The position numbers and the translations under genes were made by a program. This document shows, in pieces, positions 34,744 to 43,699 of a stretch of 44,859 nucleotides of DNA. Position 1 is the stretch's first letter, and each line of letters opens with the position of its first letter. The notes beneath the pieces are model-generated. The model was not told the origin of the DNA and searched no databases. It worked only from the letters and a program-made list of their open reading frames with translations. The stretch is from NCBI GenBank assembly GCA_023807065.1, contig JAJJLU010003620.1:1-44859 (forward strand), read 5' to 3'. Source of the DNA: Isotricha intestinalis (Eukaryota; Ciliophora; Litostomatea; Vestibuliferida; Isotrichidae).

Positions 34744-35110
34744 TTAATTTTCTTGTTTTAATTTCATTTTCATATTTTTCATTCCAATAATTTTGTTTGT
34801 CATTATTTGTTCAAATATAGTTTTAACTCCATATGAATCATGTCTTCTTATTAAATTTTCTAATTTAATCCATCTTGTGATAGTTTCAAAAATATATTTA
34901 CATAAAGAATTTATAAAAATATCTTCTTCTTTTGAAGTTAATTTTTCTTTTTTGAATACTTTGTTTTTTCCTTTTAGATTTTTTTCATTCTATTTTCTTT
35001 TTTTTGGTATATTTTTTTGTATTTTTACTTTTTGATTTTTTGTTTTAATTTTATTTTAATTATTCTTTTTTCTTTTGATTTGATTTTGTTTTTTTCTATT
35101 TTATTGAAAA
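34744..35110 (-). other. Possible small spliced gene or fragment
   Basis: An 81-codon open stretch at 34744-34989 reads SKEEDIFINSLCKYIF, TRWIKLENLIRRHDSYGV and TIFEQIMTNKIIG before TAA. Its 5' side is a good AATAG acceptor, and a GTAAAAATAC donor lies about 40 nt further upstream, behind a Lys-rich run. I find no ATG that makes a complete gene, so it may be a real small gene with an unseen first exon or a remnant. Confidence 0.35.
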
Positions 35111-35216
35111 TGATAAATATATGAATAATTTATATATTATTTCATAACAACAAAAAAGTACAATAAAAAATCCTTCACACAAAAAAAATATTTTAATTTA
35201 TTTTAAAATAATATTT

Positions 35217-35804
35217 TTATCTCCATAAATCATGGATTTCTTTGATAAATTTTTCTCTTTCATCATCAGGAAGAAAAGCATATATATCTTTATGAAAATC
35301 AATAAAACTGCTTAATGTAATATTATCAGATACAGAAACAAAGTTAATAGCTAGTTCAATTTTAGATTTAGCGAAATCAGTTTTTCTTCCAAAATAAGTC
35401 ACATAAGGATGCTTGTCTATGTTAATTTTGTTCAAAAATTCATCTTTTGATAATTCTTCATCTTTATCTTTAATACTTTCAAAAATTTCTTCACAAGCAT
35501 AAGCTAATTCTTCTGGAATATCTAAATCAAATATTTTTTCAAACTTTTTTACTGAAATAGTAAATTCTTTTTTTTTAATAAATTCAAATAATAATGATTC
35601 TTCATGAGCAGTTAAAAAAATTCCAAAATCATGTAAAAAATTATCTATTTGTGATATATTTATATCTCTGGAATCTGAAAAATCTTTACTATATGCTATC
35701 ATATAAAATTCATTTAAACTATAAATTTGTTTATGATTTCTCATATGCTCCAACATTTTTTTTTTTAAGAATGCTAAAACATCTTTTTTTAAATCTTCAG
35801 ACAT
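35217..35804 (-). CDS. Degenerate calcyphosin-like protein (EF hands without ligands)
   Basis: 195 aa, single exon, the same length and layout as the calcyphosin at 20566-21193. Matching landmarks: IDNFLHDFGIFLTAHE for the second helix pair, KFEKIFDLDIPEELAY, the motif INIDKHPYVTYFGRK (compare SKHPKVV in calcyphosin), LSSFIDFHKDIYAFLPDDER and the end IKEIHDLWR (compare MKTTWQLD). The calcium loops have lost most Asp/Glu ligands (e.g. FVSVSDNITLSSF), so it probably keeps the fold without normal calcium binding. A ciliary or cytoskeletal adaptor role is inference. Confidence 0.7.
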   Translation of the reverse strand: MSEDLKKDVLAFLKKKMLEHMRNHKQIYSLNEFYMIAYSKDFSDSRDINISQIDNFLHDFGIFLTAHEESLLFEFIKKKEFTISVKKFEKIFDLDIPEELAYACEEIFESIKDKDEELSKDEFLNKINIDKHPYVTYFGRKTDFAKSKIELAINFVSVSDNITLSSFIDFHKDIYAFLPDDEREKFIKEIHDLWR

Positions 35805-35948
35805 TAAAATTTACTTTTTATAAATTATACATTAAATTAAAAAAAACACAATCTTAAATAAAATAAATTTTATAATAGCATAAATAAAAAAAGGACTTTA
35901 AAAAGAAAAATATTATTATTAAATAAATTAAATAAAACAATAATAAAA

Positions 35949-36329
35949 ATGGACTATAAATATAGTTATAGTGAAATACTTTCCTTAATTACTCAATGTA
36001 AAAAAGAAGGATTAATATCAGATGAAGAAAGAAGAACAATGAAAGAATGTATAATAACAAAAGAACCAGATTTAAGAGTAGATTTAGAAGAATATCAAAA
36101 AGATCATGATTTAAGAAAATTAGTAGAAACATTAAAAGTTATGTCTGGACTTACAGATATGTCTTCTCCTGCTGATACTGGTTTAATGGATTTAAAAAGA
36201 AGAAAACAACATAAAAAGAAAAGTATGAAAAAAAAAGAAAAAGAAGAAGATATTGTTTTAGATGATTGTGAATTAGGAAAATCTCCTGAATTAAATTTCA
36301 CAAAAAAATTTAATAGAAATGATGATTAA
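35949..36329 (+). CDS. Small unknown protein with acidic helix and Lys-rich tail
   Basis: 126 aa, single exon. The N-terminal ~60 residues are a compact helical block (YSYSEILSLITQCKKEGLIS, DEERRTMKECII); the C-terminus has a basic run RRKQHKKKSMKKKEKEE that could be a nuclear signal or nucleic-acid contact. No family recognised. Convergent with the next gene, 94 bp gap. Confidence 0.6.
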   Translation: MDYKYSYSEILSLITQCKKEGLISDEERRTMKECIITKEPDLRVDLEEYQKDHDLRKLVETLKVMSGLTDMSSPADTGLMDLKRRKQHKKKSMKKKEKEEDIVLDDCELGKSPELNFTKKFNRNDD

Positions 36330-36422
36330 TTAAAAGATATTTTTTTAATTTATAATAATTTATTATAATTAAATAAAAAATAAATTAAATTATTTTTTTT
36401 TATTAATTTTTCTTTTAATATT

Positions 36423-37229
36423 TTAAAGTTTATTTTCTGTATCATTTAATATTGAAAATATATTATTTTGAAATTCTTCTCTTTTTTCTCTTTCTTGATT
36501 CATAAATGTAGGAATTATATTATGAGAAAAAGATGATAATTGTTTATTTAATTCTATTATTCTTTGATTATTTTCATTTGAAGATTTTTTTATTGCATCA
36601 TCAAATTCAGAAAATTTATTACATATATTAGAAGATATATCATCACTTTCTTTTTTTTCTATTTCATTTAAGTTTAAAATTTTCTCATCTATTTCAATTA
36701 ATTTTTTTGAGGATTCTTCACTTAGTTGTATCATATATTTTAAATAATCATTATTATTTAAGTTATTTTCATTTTTTATTTCTGATAACTTTGTAAGACA
36801 TAAATTATTTGAATTTGATATTATTGTATTTATTTTATTATCATGCTCTTTAAAATCATTAAGAAAATTTTCTTTTATTTTATTTATGGAATCAAGCCTT
36901 TCTTTATTATCATTATTTTCTTCTTCTCCTATATTATCGATTTTTTTTCTTAGGTTTTCCAATAAATCAATTAAAAAATCTAATTTAACATTAAAGTCTT
37001 CTTTTTTTGTATTATATTCATCTTCAAGTATATTTAATTTTGATTTCATTAAAGAACCTTGAGATATTGGAATTTTCGTTTCAAATTTAGATTTATGAAT
37101 TGGATTAGTTTCATAATTTTTTTCTTCTTCTCTTTCTTTTTCATATTTTTTTAAATTATTTCTATTTTGTTCAACTGTTTTAGACAATAATAATATTTTC
37201 TCATTTAATTGTTGTAATTTAGCATTCAT
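36423..37229 (-). CDS. Coiled-coil protein, SF-assemblin-like
   Basis: 268 aa, single exon, almost entirely alpha-helical with heptad spacing (LQQLNEKILLLSKTVEQN, LDFLIDLLENLRKKI, KLIEIDEKILNLNE). Size, a short N-terminal non-helical part (KFETKIPISQGS) followed by a long segmented rod, and the ending VQ/IPTFMNQEREKREEFQ-type region resemble SF-assemblin/beta-giardin, which builds striated root fibres at basal bodies. The family call rests on general pattern only; a generic coiled coil is the alternative. Confidence 0.6.
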   Translation of the reverse strand: MNAKLQQLNEKILLLSKTVEQNRNNLKKYEKEREEEKNYETNPIHKSKFETKIPISQGSLMKSKLNILEDEYNTKKEDFNVKLDFLIDLLENLRKKIDNIGEEENNDNKERLDSINKIKENFLNDFKEHDNKINTIISNSNNLCLTKLSEIKNENNLNNNDYLKYMIQLSEESSKKLIEIDEKILNLNEIEKKESDDISSNICNKFSEFDDAIKKSSNENNQRIIELNKQLSSFSHNIIPTFMNQEREKREEFQNNIFSILNDTENKL

Positions 37230-37320
37230 TGAAATTATATTTTATTCTTTAAAAAAAATATAAAAATAAATCAAACAATAAATCATTAAAATAAGTTTTT
37301 AATTTGAAATATATAAAAAA

Positions 37321-38448
37321 TTATTTAAAAAGGTTTTTAACATTATCATCATCAATTTCAAAATAAACATTAATAATTCTTTTAAAAATCATCATTAAAT
37401 TAGAATAATTAGCTTTTGAAATATTATAAGGTATATTTAAAATTTTCTTTTTATAAGAAGAAAGTGGTTTATTATCTCCAATTAAAATTCCTTTATTAAA
37501 TCCAGGAGCTGAAATAAAAATACAATCGCTTTTCATTAAATTATCTTCATTTAATTTTAAAATTAATTCAATATTTTCTTGATGTTTTTTTTCATTTGCT
37601 CTTCTCATTTGAGCTCCTATACTTTTAATATTTTTACTTTTATCTTTTATAACTTGTCTTACTCCTGCTTTTTTTCTAACTACATATTTATGATCACTTT
37701 TATGTTCTATTATTGTATCCTTTAAAAAAAAACCATATGCAAAATATCCTCCTTCACATAAGATGATACTCCAATAATTTACTTTTGATATAAATTGTAA
37801 AGGATAAAACTCTTCTTTATTCATTTCATTCATTTTTTCTAAAATTTTTTTCTGTCTTTCTATCATTAATTCTTTATTACTAAAGTCCATATTTTCTAAA
37901 TCTTTTAAATTATCTTCATTATAAAACATTTGATATCTTTTTTCATTTTCATCTTCAATGTCATTATCTTCTTTATCGTTTTTACTTTTATCATAGTTAT
38001 CATATCCAATTATTGGTTTTGAAATTCTTGCAATTGTTTTATTATTTGATAAATAAATGTCATTTTTAGGAAAAACTTTTAAAAATTGATAAAGTTCGTT
38101 TTCTTCTAATTCTAAATCTTCGTTTTTATATTTAATATGAGTAAATTGAGGTAAAAATTCTTTTCTTATATTAAAAATATTTGTAGATAAAAGTAATTTT
38201 CCATTTTCATTTATACTATATTTTACTTTTTCACTATGTTTTCCAAAGTCTATTACGTAGTTTTTTACTAATTCTTTTATTTTCTTTTTCTGTTCTTTTG
38301 TTCCTGTTTTTTTCAAACATGTTTTTATAGTTTTTATACTATCTTCGTTTAGAAATGACCAAAAATGACTCATAATGTTTTTATCATAAAATATAATTGG
38401 AAATGTGTTTTTAAATTGAAGTTTTGTTTTTGTTTCCTTTTGATTCAT
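37321..38448 (-). CDS. VLRF1-domain protein (Vms1/ANKZF1-type peptidyl-tRNA hydrolase)
   Basis: 375 aa from the ATG at 38448 (an apparent longer frame upstream begins at a TTG and is not used). The VLRF1 domain is clear: FISKVNYWSIILCEGGYFAYGF, HKSDHKYVVRKKAGVRQ with the catalytic-type Gln of the GxxQ loop, IKSIGAQMRRANEKKHQENI, DCIFISAPGFNKGILIGDN and ILNIPYNISKANYSNLMMIF. In yeast Vms1 and human ANKZF1 this domain cleaves nascent chains from tRNA on stalled 60S ribosomes. The usual N-terminal C2H2 finger is not recognisable and the protein ends just after the domain, without ankyrin repeats or a p97-binding VIM helix. A wrecked copy is at 32055-32967. Confidence 0.88.
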   Translation of the reverse strand: MNQKETKTKLQFKNTFPIIFYDKNIMSHFWSFLNEDSIKTIKTCLKKTGTKEQKKKIKELVKNYVIDFGKHSEKVKYSINENGKLLLSTNIFNIRKEFLPQFTHIKYKNEDLELEENELYQFLKVFPKNDIYLSNNKTIARISKPIIGYDNYDKSKNDKEDNDIEDENEKRYQMFYNEDNLKDLENMDFSNKELMIERQKKILEKMNEMNKEEFYPLQFISKVNYWSIILCEGGYFAYGFFLKDTIIEHKSDHKYVVRKKAGVRQVIKDKSKNIKSIGAQMRRANEKKHQENIELILKLNEDNLMKSDCIFISAPGFNKGILIGDNKPLSSYKKKILNIPYNISKANYSNLMMIFKRIINVYFEIDDDNVKNLFK

Positions 38449-38763
38449 TTTTTGTTCTTTAAAAAAAAATAAATAATTATTCAAATATTAATTTCAATTA
38501 ATCATTATATATTTTTGGTTTTTTAAGATGATAAATTTTATCTAAATGTAAAATATAATATTATAAATATTTTAAATTCTTTTATTTTTTTTTTGTATTA
38601 ATAGGAAATAAATAGAAAAAATCCTTAATATATCTAATAACATTAAATTCTAAGAATGATTTTATGAAAATTATTTTATAGTTTTTTTTGTTGGTCTTTA
38701 AGTTTTTAAATTCAATTAATTTATATATTTTTTTTTATTTAAATCATTATATTAAAAATTATT

Positions 38764-40378
38764 TTATTTAAACACTATTAAATTTTGGCTTTGAATTGTA
38801 GAAATAAAATCACTTGAAAATTCCAGAAATTCCATAATATTACCACTTAATTTATGTAAATCAATTAAATATTCATCTTTATTATTAGGATCAACATTAC
38901 TAAAAATTTGAATTAAAACATTTAAAACAGAACTTTGATTTTGTTGTTGGTTATTTTCATTTTCTTCTTTTTTCTTTCTGCATTTAATTTTATAAGAACT
39001 TGAAATAATTTTCCATTCATAACCATTTTTTTCTAAGCACTTTAAAATTTCCTGAGTAATAAAGTAAGCATCTTTTTTACAAATAATTCCCACTCTCCAT
39101 AATTCATCTCCGCTTTTTTGATTAATTTTACTATTTGATATACTTGTATCTTTATTTGAATCATTATTCTTTTTCTGGAATTTATCTTTTAATTTTTGTA
39201 ACACTCCTTCTGTTTCATTTGATAATTGAATTCTTTTGAAAAAATTTTTATCATCTAAATAAAAATTAATTATTATAATATTTTACTTTTTAAATTTTCT
39301 ATACTTTCCTTATATAATTTTTCATTTTTTTTATTTTCTAAAAATTCATAAATAGTACAAAATTCTCTTCTTTCTCTTGAAATAATGGCTTTTTTAATTT
39401 GTTCATCGTCTAATCCTTCAAAATTAATTTTTTCTAATTTTTTCATTTCATTAATAATATCTAAATCTACATTATTATGACTTCCATAAATATATTTATA
39501 ATTATTAATTATTTGATATAAATTTAATTGATTAGAAAACCATTTATGTTGTTTAATTTCCGGAATAGTAATTCTATTCATAGGATCTTTTTGTAACATT
39601 CTAAAAATTAAATCTTTAGCAGAATCACTTAAAATTTGTGGTAAAATATATTTACATTCTCTAATCTTTTGATATAATTTAGGAATTTGCTTTTCATCAA
39701 AAGGCAAAGTTCCAGTTAATAGAGTATATAATATAACACCACAAGACCAAATATCAATTGAAGAACCATTATAAAATTTGCCATTAATTAATTCCGGAGC
39801 TGCATAATTGGGTGAACCACAAGAAGAATAAAGAAAAATACCATCTCTCATTACATTACTTAAACCAAAATCTGCTATTTTAACATTATTATCTTCATCT
39901 AATAATATATTTTCAGGTTTTAAATCTCTATGAGAAACTTGATGAGTGTGTAAATATTCTACTCCAAATATTATTTGTTGGAATATTCTTCTTGCTTCGT
40001 TTTCACTTAACTATAATATTTAGGTTTTTAATTTATTTTTACTTTTCCACGACATATCATATCGAATAATTCACCTCCTGCTGCGTTTTCCATTATTAAT
40101 ATTATTTCTGAATTTGTTTCGATAACTTCATATAATCTTATTATATTTGGATGACGGAAGTATTTACTAAAACGTATTTCTCTTTTGATTTTGTCTTCAA
40201 GATCTTTATTACGAATACTTGATTTTTGAAGAAATTTTGCTGCGACTTTTTGATTTATTATTTCTTGAACTCCGACTAATTGTTTAATATATATATTTAA
40301 TTTACGTTTGACTTTTGCAAAGGAACCTTCACCTAAAGTACGATAAAATCTGTAATTTCCAATTTTGTTACCTCTCAT
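38764..40378 (-). CDS. AMPK/SNF1-type kinase alpha subunit (copy 2), three introns
   Basis: Exons 40306-40378, 40043-40275, 39287-40010 and 38764-39254 have exactly the same lengths as in copy 1 (73, 233, 724 and 491 nt); introns are 30, 32 and 32 nt. Product ~506 aa with the same kinase motifs and C-terminal beta-binding block. I noticed only two protein differences near the last splice junction (Thr to Asn and Arg to Lys), while silent changes are frequent, so both copies are under purifying selection. Intron 1 is 30 nt and has no in-frame stop, so an unspliced transcript would read through with a 10-residue insert after the Gly loop. The 315 bp to the VLRF1 gene (38449-38763) shows no feature. 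Confidence 0.93.
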
Positions 40379-41070
40379 TTTTTGATATAATACTTTTATT
40401 AATATAAATAAATAAAAATTAAATAATATTTATTTTATAAATCTTTTTCTGATAATTTAAATTTAAATAAAAGAAATTATTGAAAATTTAGGAAATTTAT
40501 TTTTTCATTACTTATTTTTATATTAATTAAAATCTCTAAAAATAACATAAAATAATAATATATTCTTAAAAAATTCAAATGAATAAAGAGAATATAAAAA
40601 AGGAATAATTATTTAATGAAAAATGTTTTCTCAATTTGATTTAATGTTTAAAATATCTTTATTTCTTTTTGAAAAGAATTATCAATATTAATATATAATG
40701 TTCTAATATTTTTTATAATTGATTTAATTCTATCTAATTATTCTATTATCTTTTAATTGATTTAATAATTTCAGTAGATTGGCTTTTTTTATTTTTAATC
40801 AAAAATTATAAACTCTTGTGGAATGATTAAGTCAATTGAGATTACTTTTAAAATATTTTTAAATTCAAATTTATATTTTCCTAACTGAAATAGATTATTT
40901 TTAGTGATATCTCTTTTTTTCTTTAAATTTTTTTTGTCAAAATTTCATTTTATTTTTCTTCAAATATTTAATATATTTTAATATTGTTTTATACAAATAG
41001 AATTTAAATGAAAAATATTGACAACTTTAATTCCACTTATTAAATAAATATATTTTTATAAACGTTTTAT
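40379..41070. other. Intergenic region, no feature seen
   Basis: About 690 bp of A/T-rich sequence between AMPK copy 2 and the surface-protein gene, both on the minus strand. It should contain the AMPK copy 2 promoter. No coding frame, repeat or RNA gene that I can support. Confidence 0.4.
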
Positions 41071-41778
41071 TTAAAAAATAACAAAAATCAAAAAATAAAT
41101 GAAAATTGAAAGCATCAAATGACTTCCTTTAATATAACTACAAGTAAAATATTCATTATTTCCTGATGTTTCAATAGTAAAACAAGTTTCACCATCACAA
41201 GTAATATTTTGATTTTGATGACTATTCCCAGTACAATTAGGATTCTCATATGAAAAAATACTAGTATCTTTTAAATTATCTAAATTAAATTTAACTGGTG
41301 TTATAGAAGTTTTATCATTTAATTTCCAACAATGAGAATTCCCTTTTAAAACAGCAACTCCAGTTTGAATTAAACATTCTTTATCATTATATTTATTAAA
41401 AGTAAAATTAGCTATTGAAGGAAAACCAACATAAGAACATATTATTCCTCTTTGATCATTTTGGCTAAATTGTACTGGATTACATGTTAAAGAATCACAT
41501 TTTAAAGTGAATGTTTTATAATCATTAGAATAACATGAATTTGTTGTATATGTATTTATTGTTAATTCTTTTGTTGATGCATTATATGATATTGGCTTTA
41601 TTCCTTCACTGAATAATACTGATAAACATTCAGAATCAGGAGGTGATAATTTTACTACTCTTATTTTTGAGTCACAATTTTGTTCAGTATATTCAATTAT
41701 TGCAAATTTTCCTATTGATGGTAAATCTGTTTTTATTAGGATAAATAATGATATTAATGTAAATATTGGAGGATTCAT
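41071..41778 (-). CDS. Secreted, probably GPI-anchored Cys-rich surface protein
   Basis: 235 aa, single exon. A signal peptide is plain (MNPPIFTLISLFILIKTDL). The mature part has 12 cysteines and N-glycosylation sites (NAST, NFT, NCT, NIT). The C-terminus is a hydrophobic tail (LMLSIFIYFLIFVIF) with no cytoplasmic residues, as in GPI-anchor signals. The ectodomain is two tandem units of ~97 residues with six cysteines each: compare TFTLKCDSLTCNPV and GIICSYVGFPS in unit 1 with QNITCDGETCFTIE and YFTCSYIKGS in unit 2. No known family; ciliate surface proteins of this build are common. Confidence 0.8.
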   Translation of the reverse strand: MNPPIFTLISLFILIKTDLPSIGKFAIIEYTEQNCDSKIRVVKLSPPDSECLSVLFSEGIKPISYNASTKELTINTYTTNSCYSNDYKTFTLKCDSLTCNPVQFSQNDQRGIICSYVGFPSIANFTFNKYNDKECLIQTGVAVLKGNSHCWKLNDKTSITPVKFNLDNLKDTSIFSYENPNCTGNSHQNQNITCDGETCFTIETSGNNEYFTCSYIKGSHLMLSIFIYFLIFVIF

Positions 41779-42659
41779 TTTTTTATATTTTTTTAATTGA
41801 ATATTATTTTAATATAGACATAAATTTACTGATACTTCATTTAATAATATTAATTTAATTATTTATAGATTTAAAATTATTTTTGTTGGAGATGTAAAGA
41901 TGGAAAATGTATATTAAGGAATGTTGATCATATTTATTTCTTTTTTTTAATGTTTTAATATATTATTAAAATTTTATCAATAAAATTCATAATTAAAACC
42001 CATATTATAAATCACATTTTAAAAAAAGTATTAATACATAAAAGCACAAAAAAATAAAAAAATATTTTAAGAAAAAAAATAATTTAAAAAAAAATGAATA
42101 AATGATAATCAACAAATAAAAAAAAGGAAAAATACAACCAAATGAATTAAAAGCATAAAAGAAGTCATTATTATTTTATTTAAAAACTTTAACAATATTC
42201 TCATTAATATCGGATTTAGATACTCCAGAATAAGTAAAAAATGAATTAATTAATTAGTTTTTTCAATTAAGTGGTAATTGAAAAGAAAGTAAAAAAGGTA
42301 TTCATAGGATTTTTGAATTATTTATTGTTTTAAAACAAATTCTATAACTTAGAGTCTTCTTTCAGAAATAGAATAAAAATATGAGTGTTAAAGAATTAAA
42401 AGATATATTCCATATGTTAAAATTGAATTATTTTATTGAGAGTTTTATGAAATTATAATAAAATAAAATTCCTTAATTGATTTGGAATTATTCTATATAA
42501 AAATATTTATTTAATTTTATTTGTGTTAAAGAAATTATTTGTCTGAATTTGTTAAGAATAATTCGAAAAAAATTAAGCAAACAAAATAGATAAAACTTTA
42601 TAAGATATACCTAATTTCAAATTAAAAATATACAAAGAAAAATAAAAAAAGAAATAAAT
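41779..42659. other. Gene-poor region with possible decayed fragment
   Basis: About 880 bp upstream of the surface-protein gene. Around 42380-42440 a short + frame reads MSVKELKDIFHMLKLNYFIE before stops; too little to name. The rest is A/T-rich filler. Confidence 0.3.
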
Positions 42660-42994
42660 AATTGGATTTTATATATGTTCTATTATTGTTCTTTTTTAAC
42701 TTCTTTAAATTATCGAATTTTAAAAATAATAATGTTATTTATATGAGTTTTATATTCTCTAATTGTTATTCTTTAACTTTTTTAAATTTATCTAATTTTA
42801 ATACTAATAATGTTAATAATATGAATAATATGAATAATATGTTCTCTAATTGTTCTTCTTTAACTTCTTTAAATTTATTGAATTTTATTACTAATAATGT
42901 TATTGATATGACTGATATGTTCCATAGTTTAAATAAAATATGTGATATTATTCCTATTGATAACAACTTATTAAATCTTTTAACATATTTATAA
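42660..42994 (+). pseudogene. BspA-like / DUF285-type repeat relic
   Basis: About four tandem copies of a ~75-nt unit encode the 23-26-residue motif of BspA/DUF285 surface repeats, e.g. MFSNCSSLTSLNLLNF followed by TNNVIDMTDMF. The first copy (from ~42673) is in another frame, and the open frame has no ATG at its left end, so this is a frameshifted, truncated fragment and not a working gene. These repeats are typical of bacterial surface lipoproteins and of large families in trichomonads, Entamoeba and some gut protists. Confidence 0.7.
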
Positions 42995-43026
42995 AATTAA
43001 AATTTTTAATCTTTTTTTTTTTCGAA

Positions 43027-43460
43027 ATGAAAATAAAGGACACAATAAATCAATTATAAATTGAGAATTTAACTTCATTTATAGAAAATCCAGATACAAT
43101 TATTCAATATAAAGAAATAAAACAATATAGAATTGGTTCAACTAGTGGTAATCATTATTAACTTTGTAAATTCGATAATAATAAAATTATCACTTCTCAT
43201 AAAGGTAATAATTTAGGTGTTTTATCTTATGAAGAAAATACATTTCAATTACAAAATATTCAAATTAAAGGTTTAAATGAAGATAATGTGTTAAAATTGT
43301 AAAAGATAATTCTATTATGTTCAAATAAGCCAAAAATATTATTTTAAAAATTGAATACATGTAATTCAAATTTTAGATGGAAGTAATTATAGTAAATTTT
43401 ATTAATTGTTTTGAATTTGATTATGATAAATTAATAACAAGTTCTCAACAAAATTATTAA
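43027..43460 (+). pseudogene. Propeller-like coding relic
   Basis: From the ATG at 43027 the frame reads ENPDTIIQYKEIKQYRIG, CKFDNNKIITSH, LGVLSYEENTFQLQNIQIK and, after a frame change, VKDNSIMFK. A later piece, FEFDYDKLITSSQ, repeats the 'F-D-x-K-I/L-I-T-S' pattern of a beta-propeller blade. TAA interrupts it at positions where Gln (CAA) would fit, and there is at least one frameshift. Decayed WD-repeat-like gene; 43461-43699 contains no further support. Confidence 0.5.
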
Positions 43461-43699
43461 GAGCAAGTAATAATTTATTTGTATATTACAATAAAATAGT
43501 AAATATTGCTTAATGATTTAATATTTGTTGCTTTGAAATGATACAATAAGATTTTAAAGATTTAAAAAATTATTATATCTACATTTGATCCTTTATCTTT
43601 ATGTATGTTTAATAATGAAATTTTAAAATACTTAAAAAAGAAGAATTTAAACATTTTATTAATATAAAATAATTTAAATGTTTAATTAAAAAAATTAAA

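Noticed and set aside
38449..38484. Longer N-terminus for the VLRF1 gene
   Set aside because: The extra 12 codons begin with TTG and lie in the A/T-rich leader; the ATG at 38448 is the first credible start.
42662..42994. Intact small BspA-like surface gene
   Set aside because: The open frame has no ATG at its left end, and the first repeat unit is in another frame.
43027..43460. TAA read as glutamine in this genome
   Set aside because: All confident genes lack in-frame TAA and use CAA for Gln; TAA directly follows the invariant LC8 C-terminus and ends the kinases and PROPPIN.
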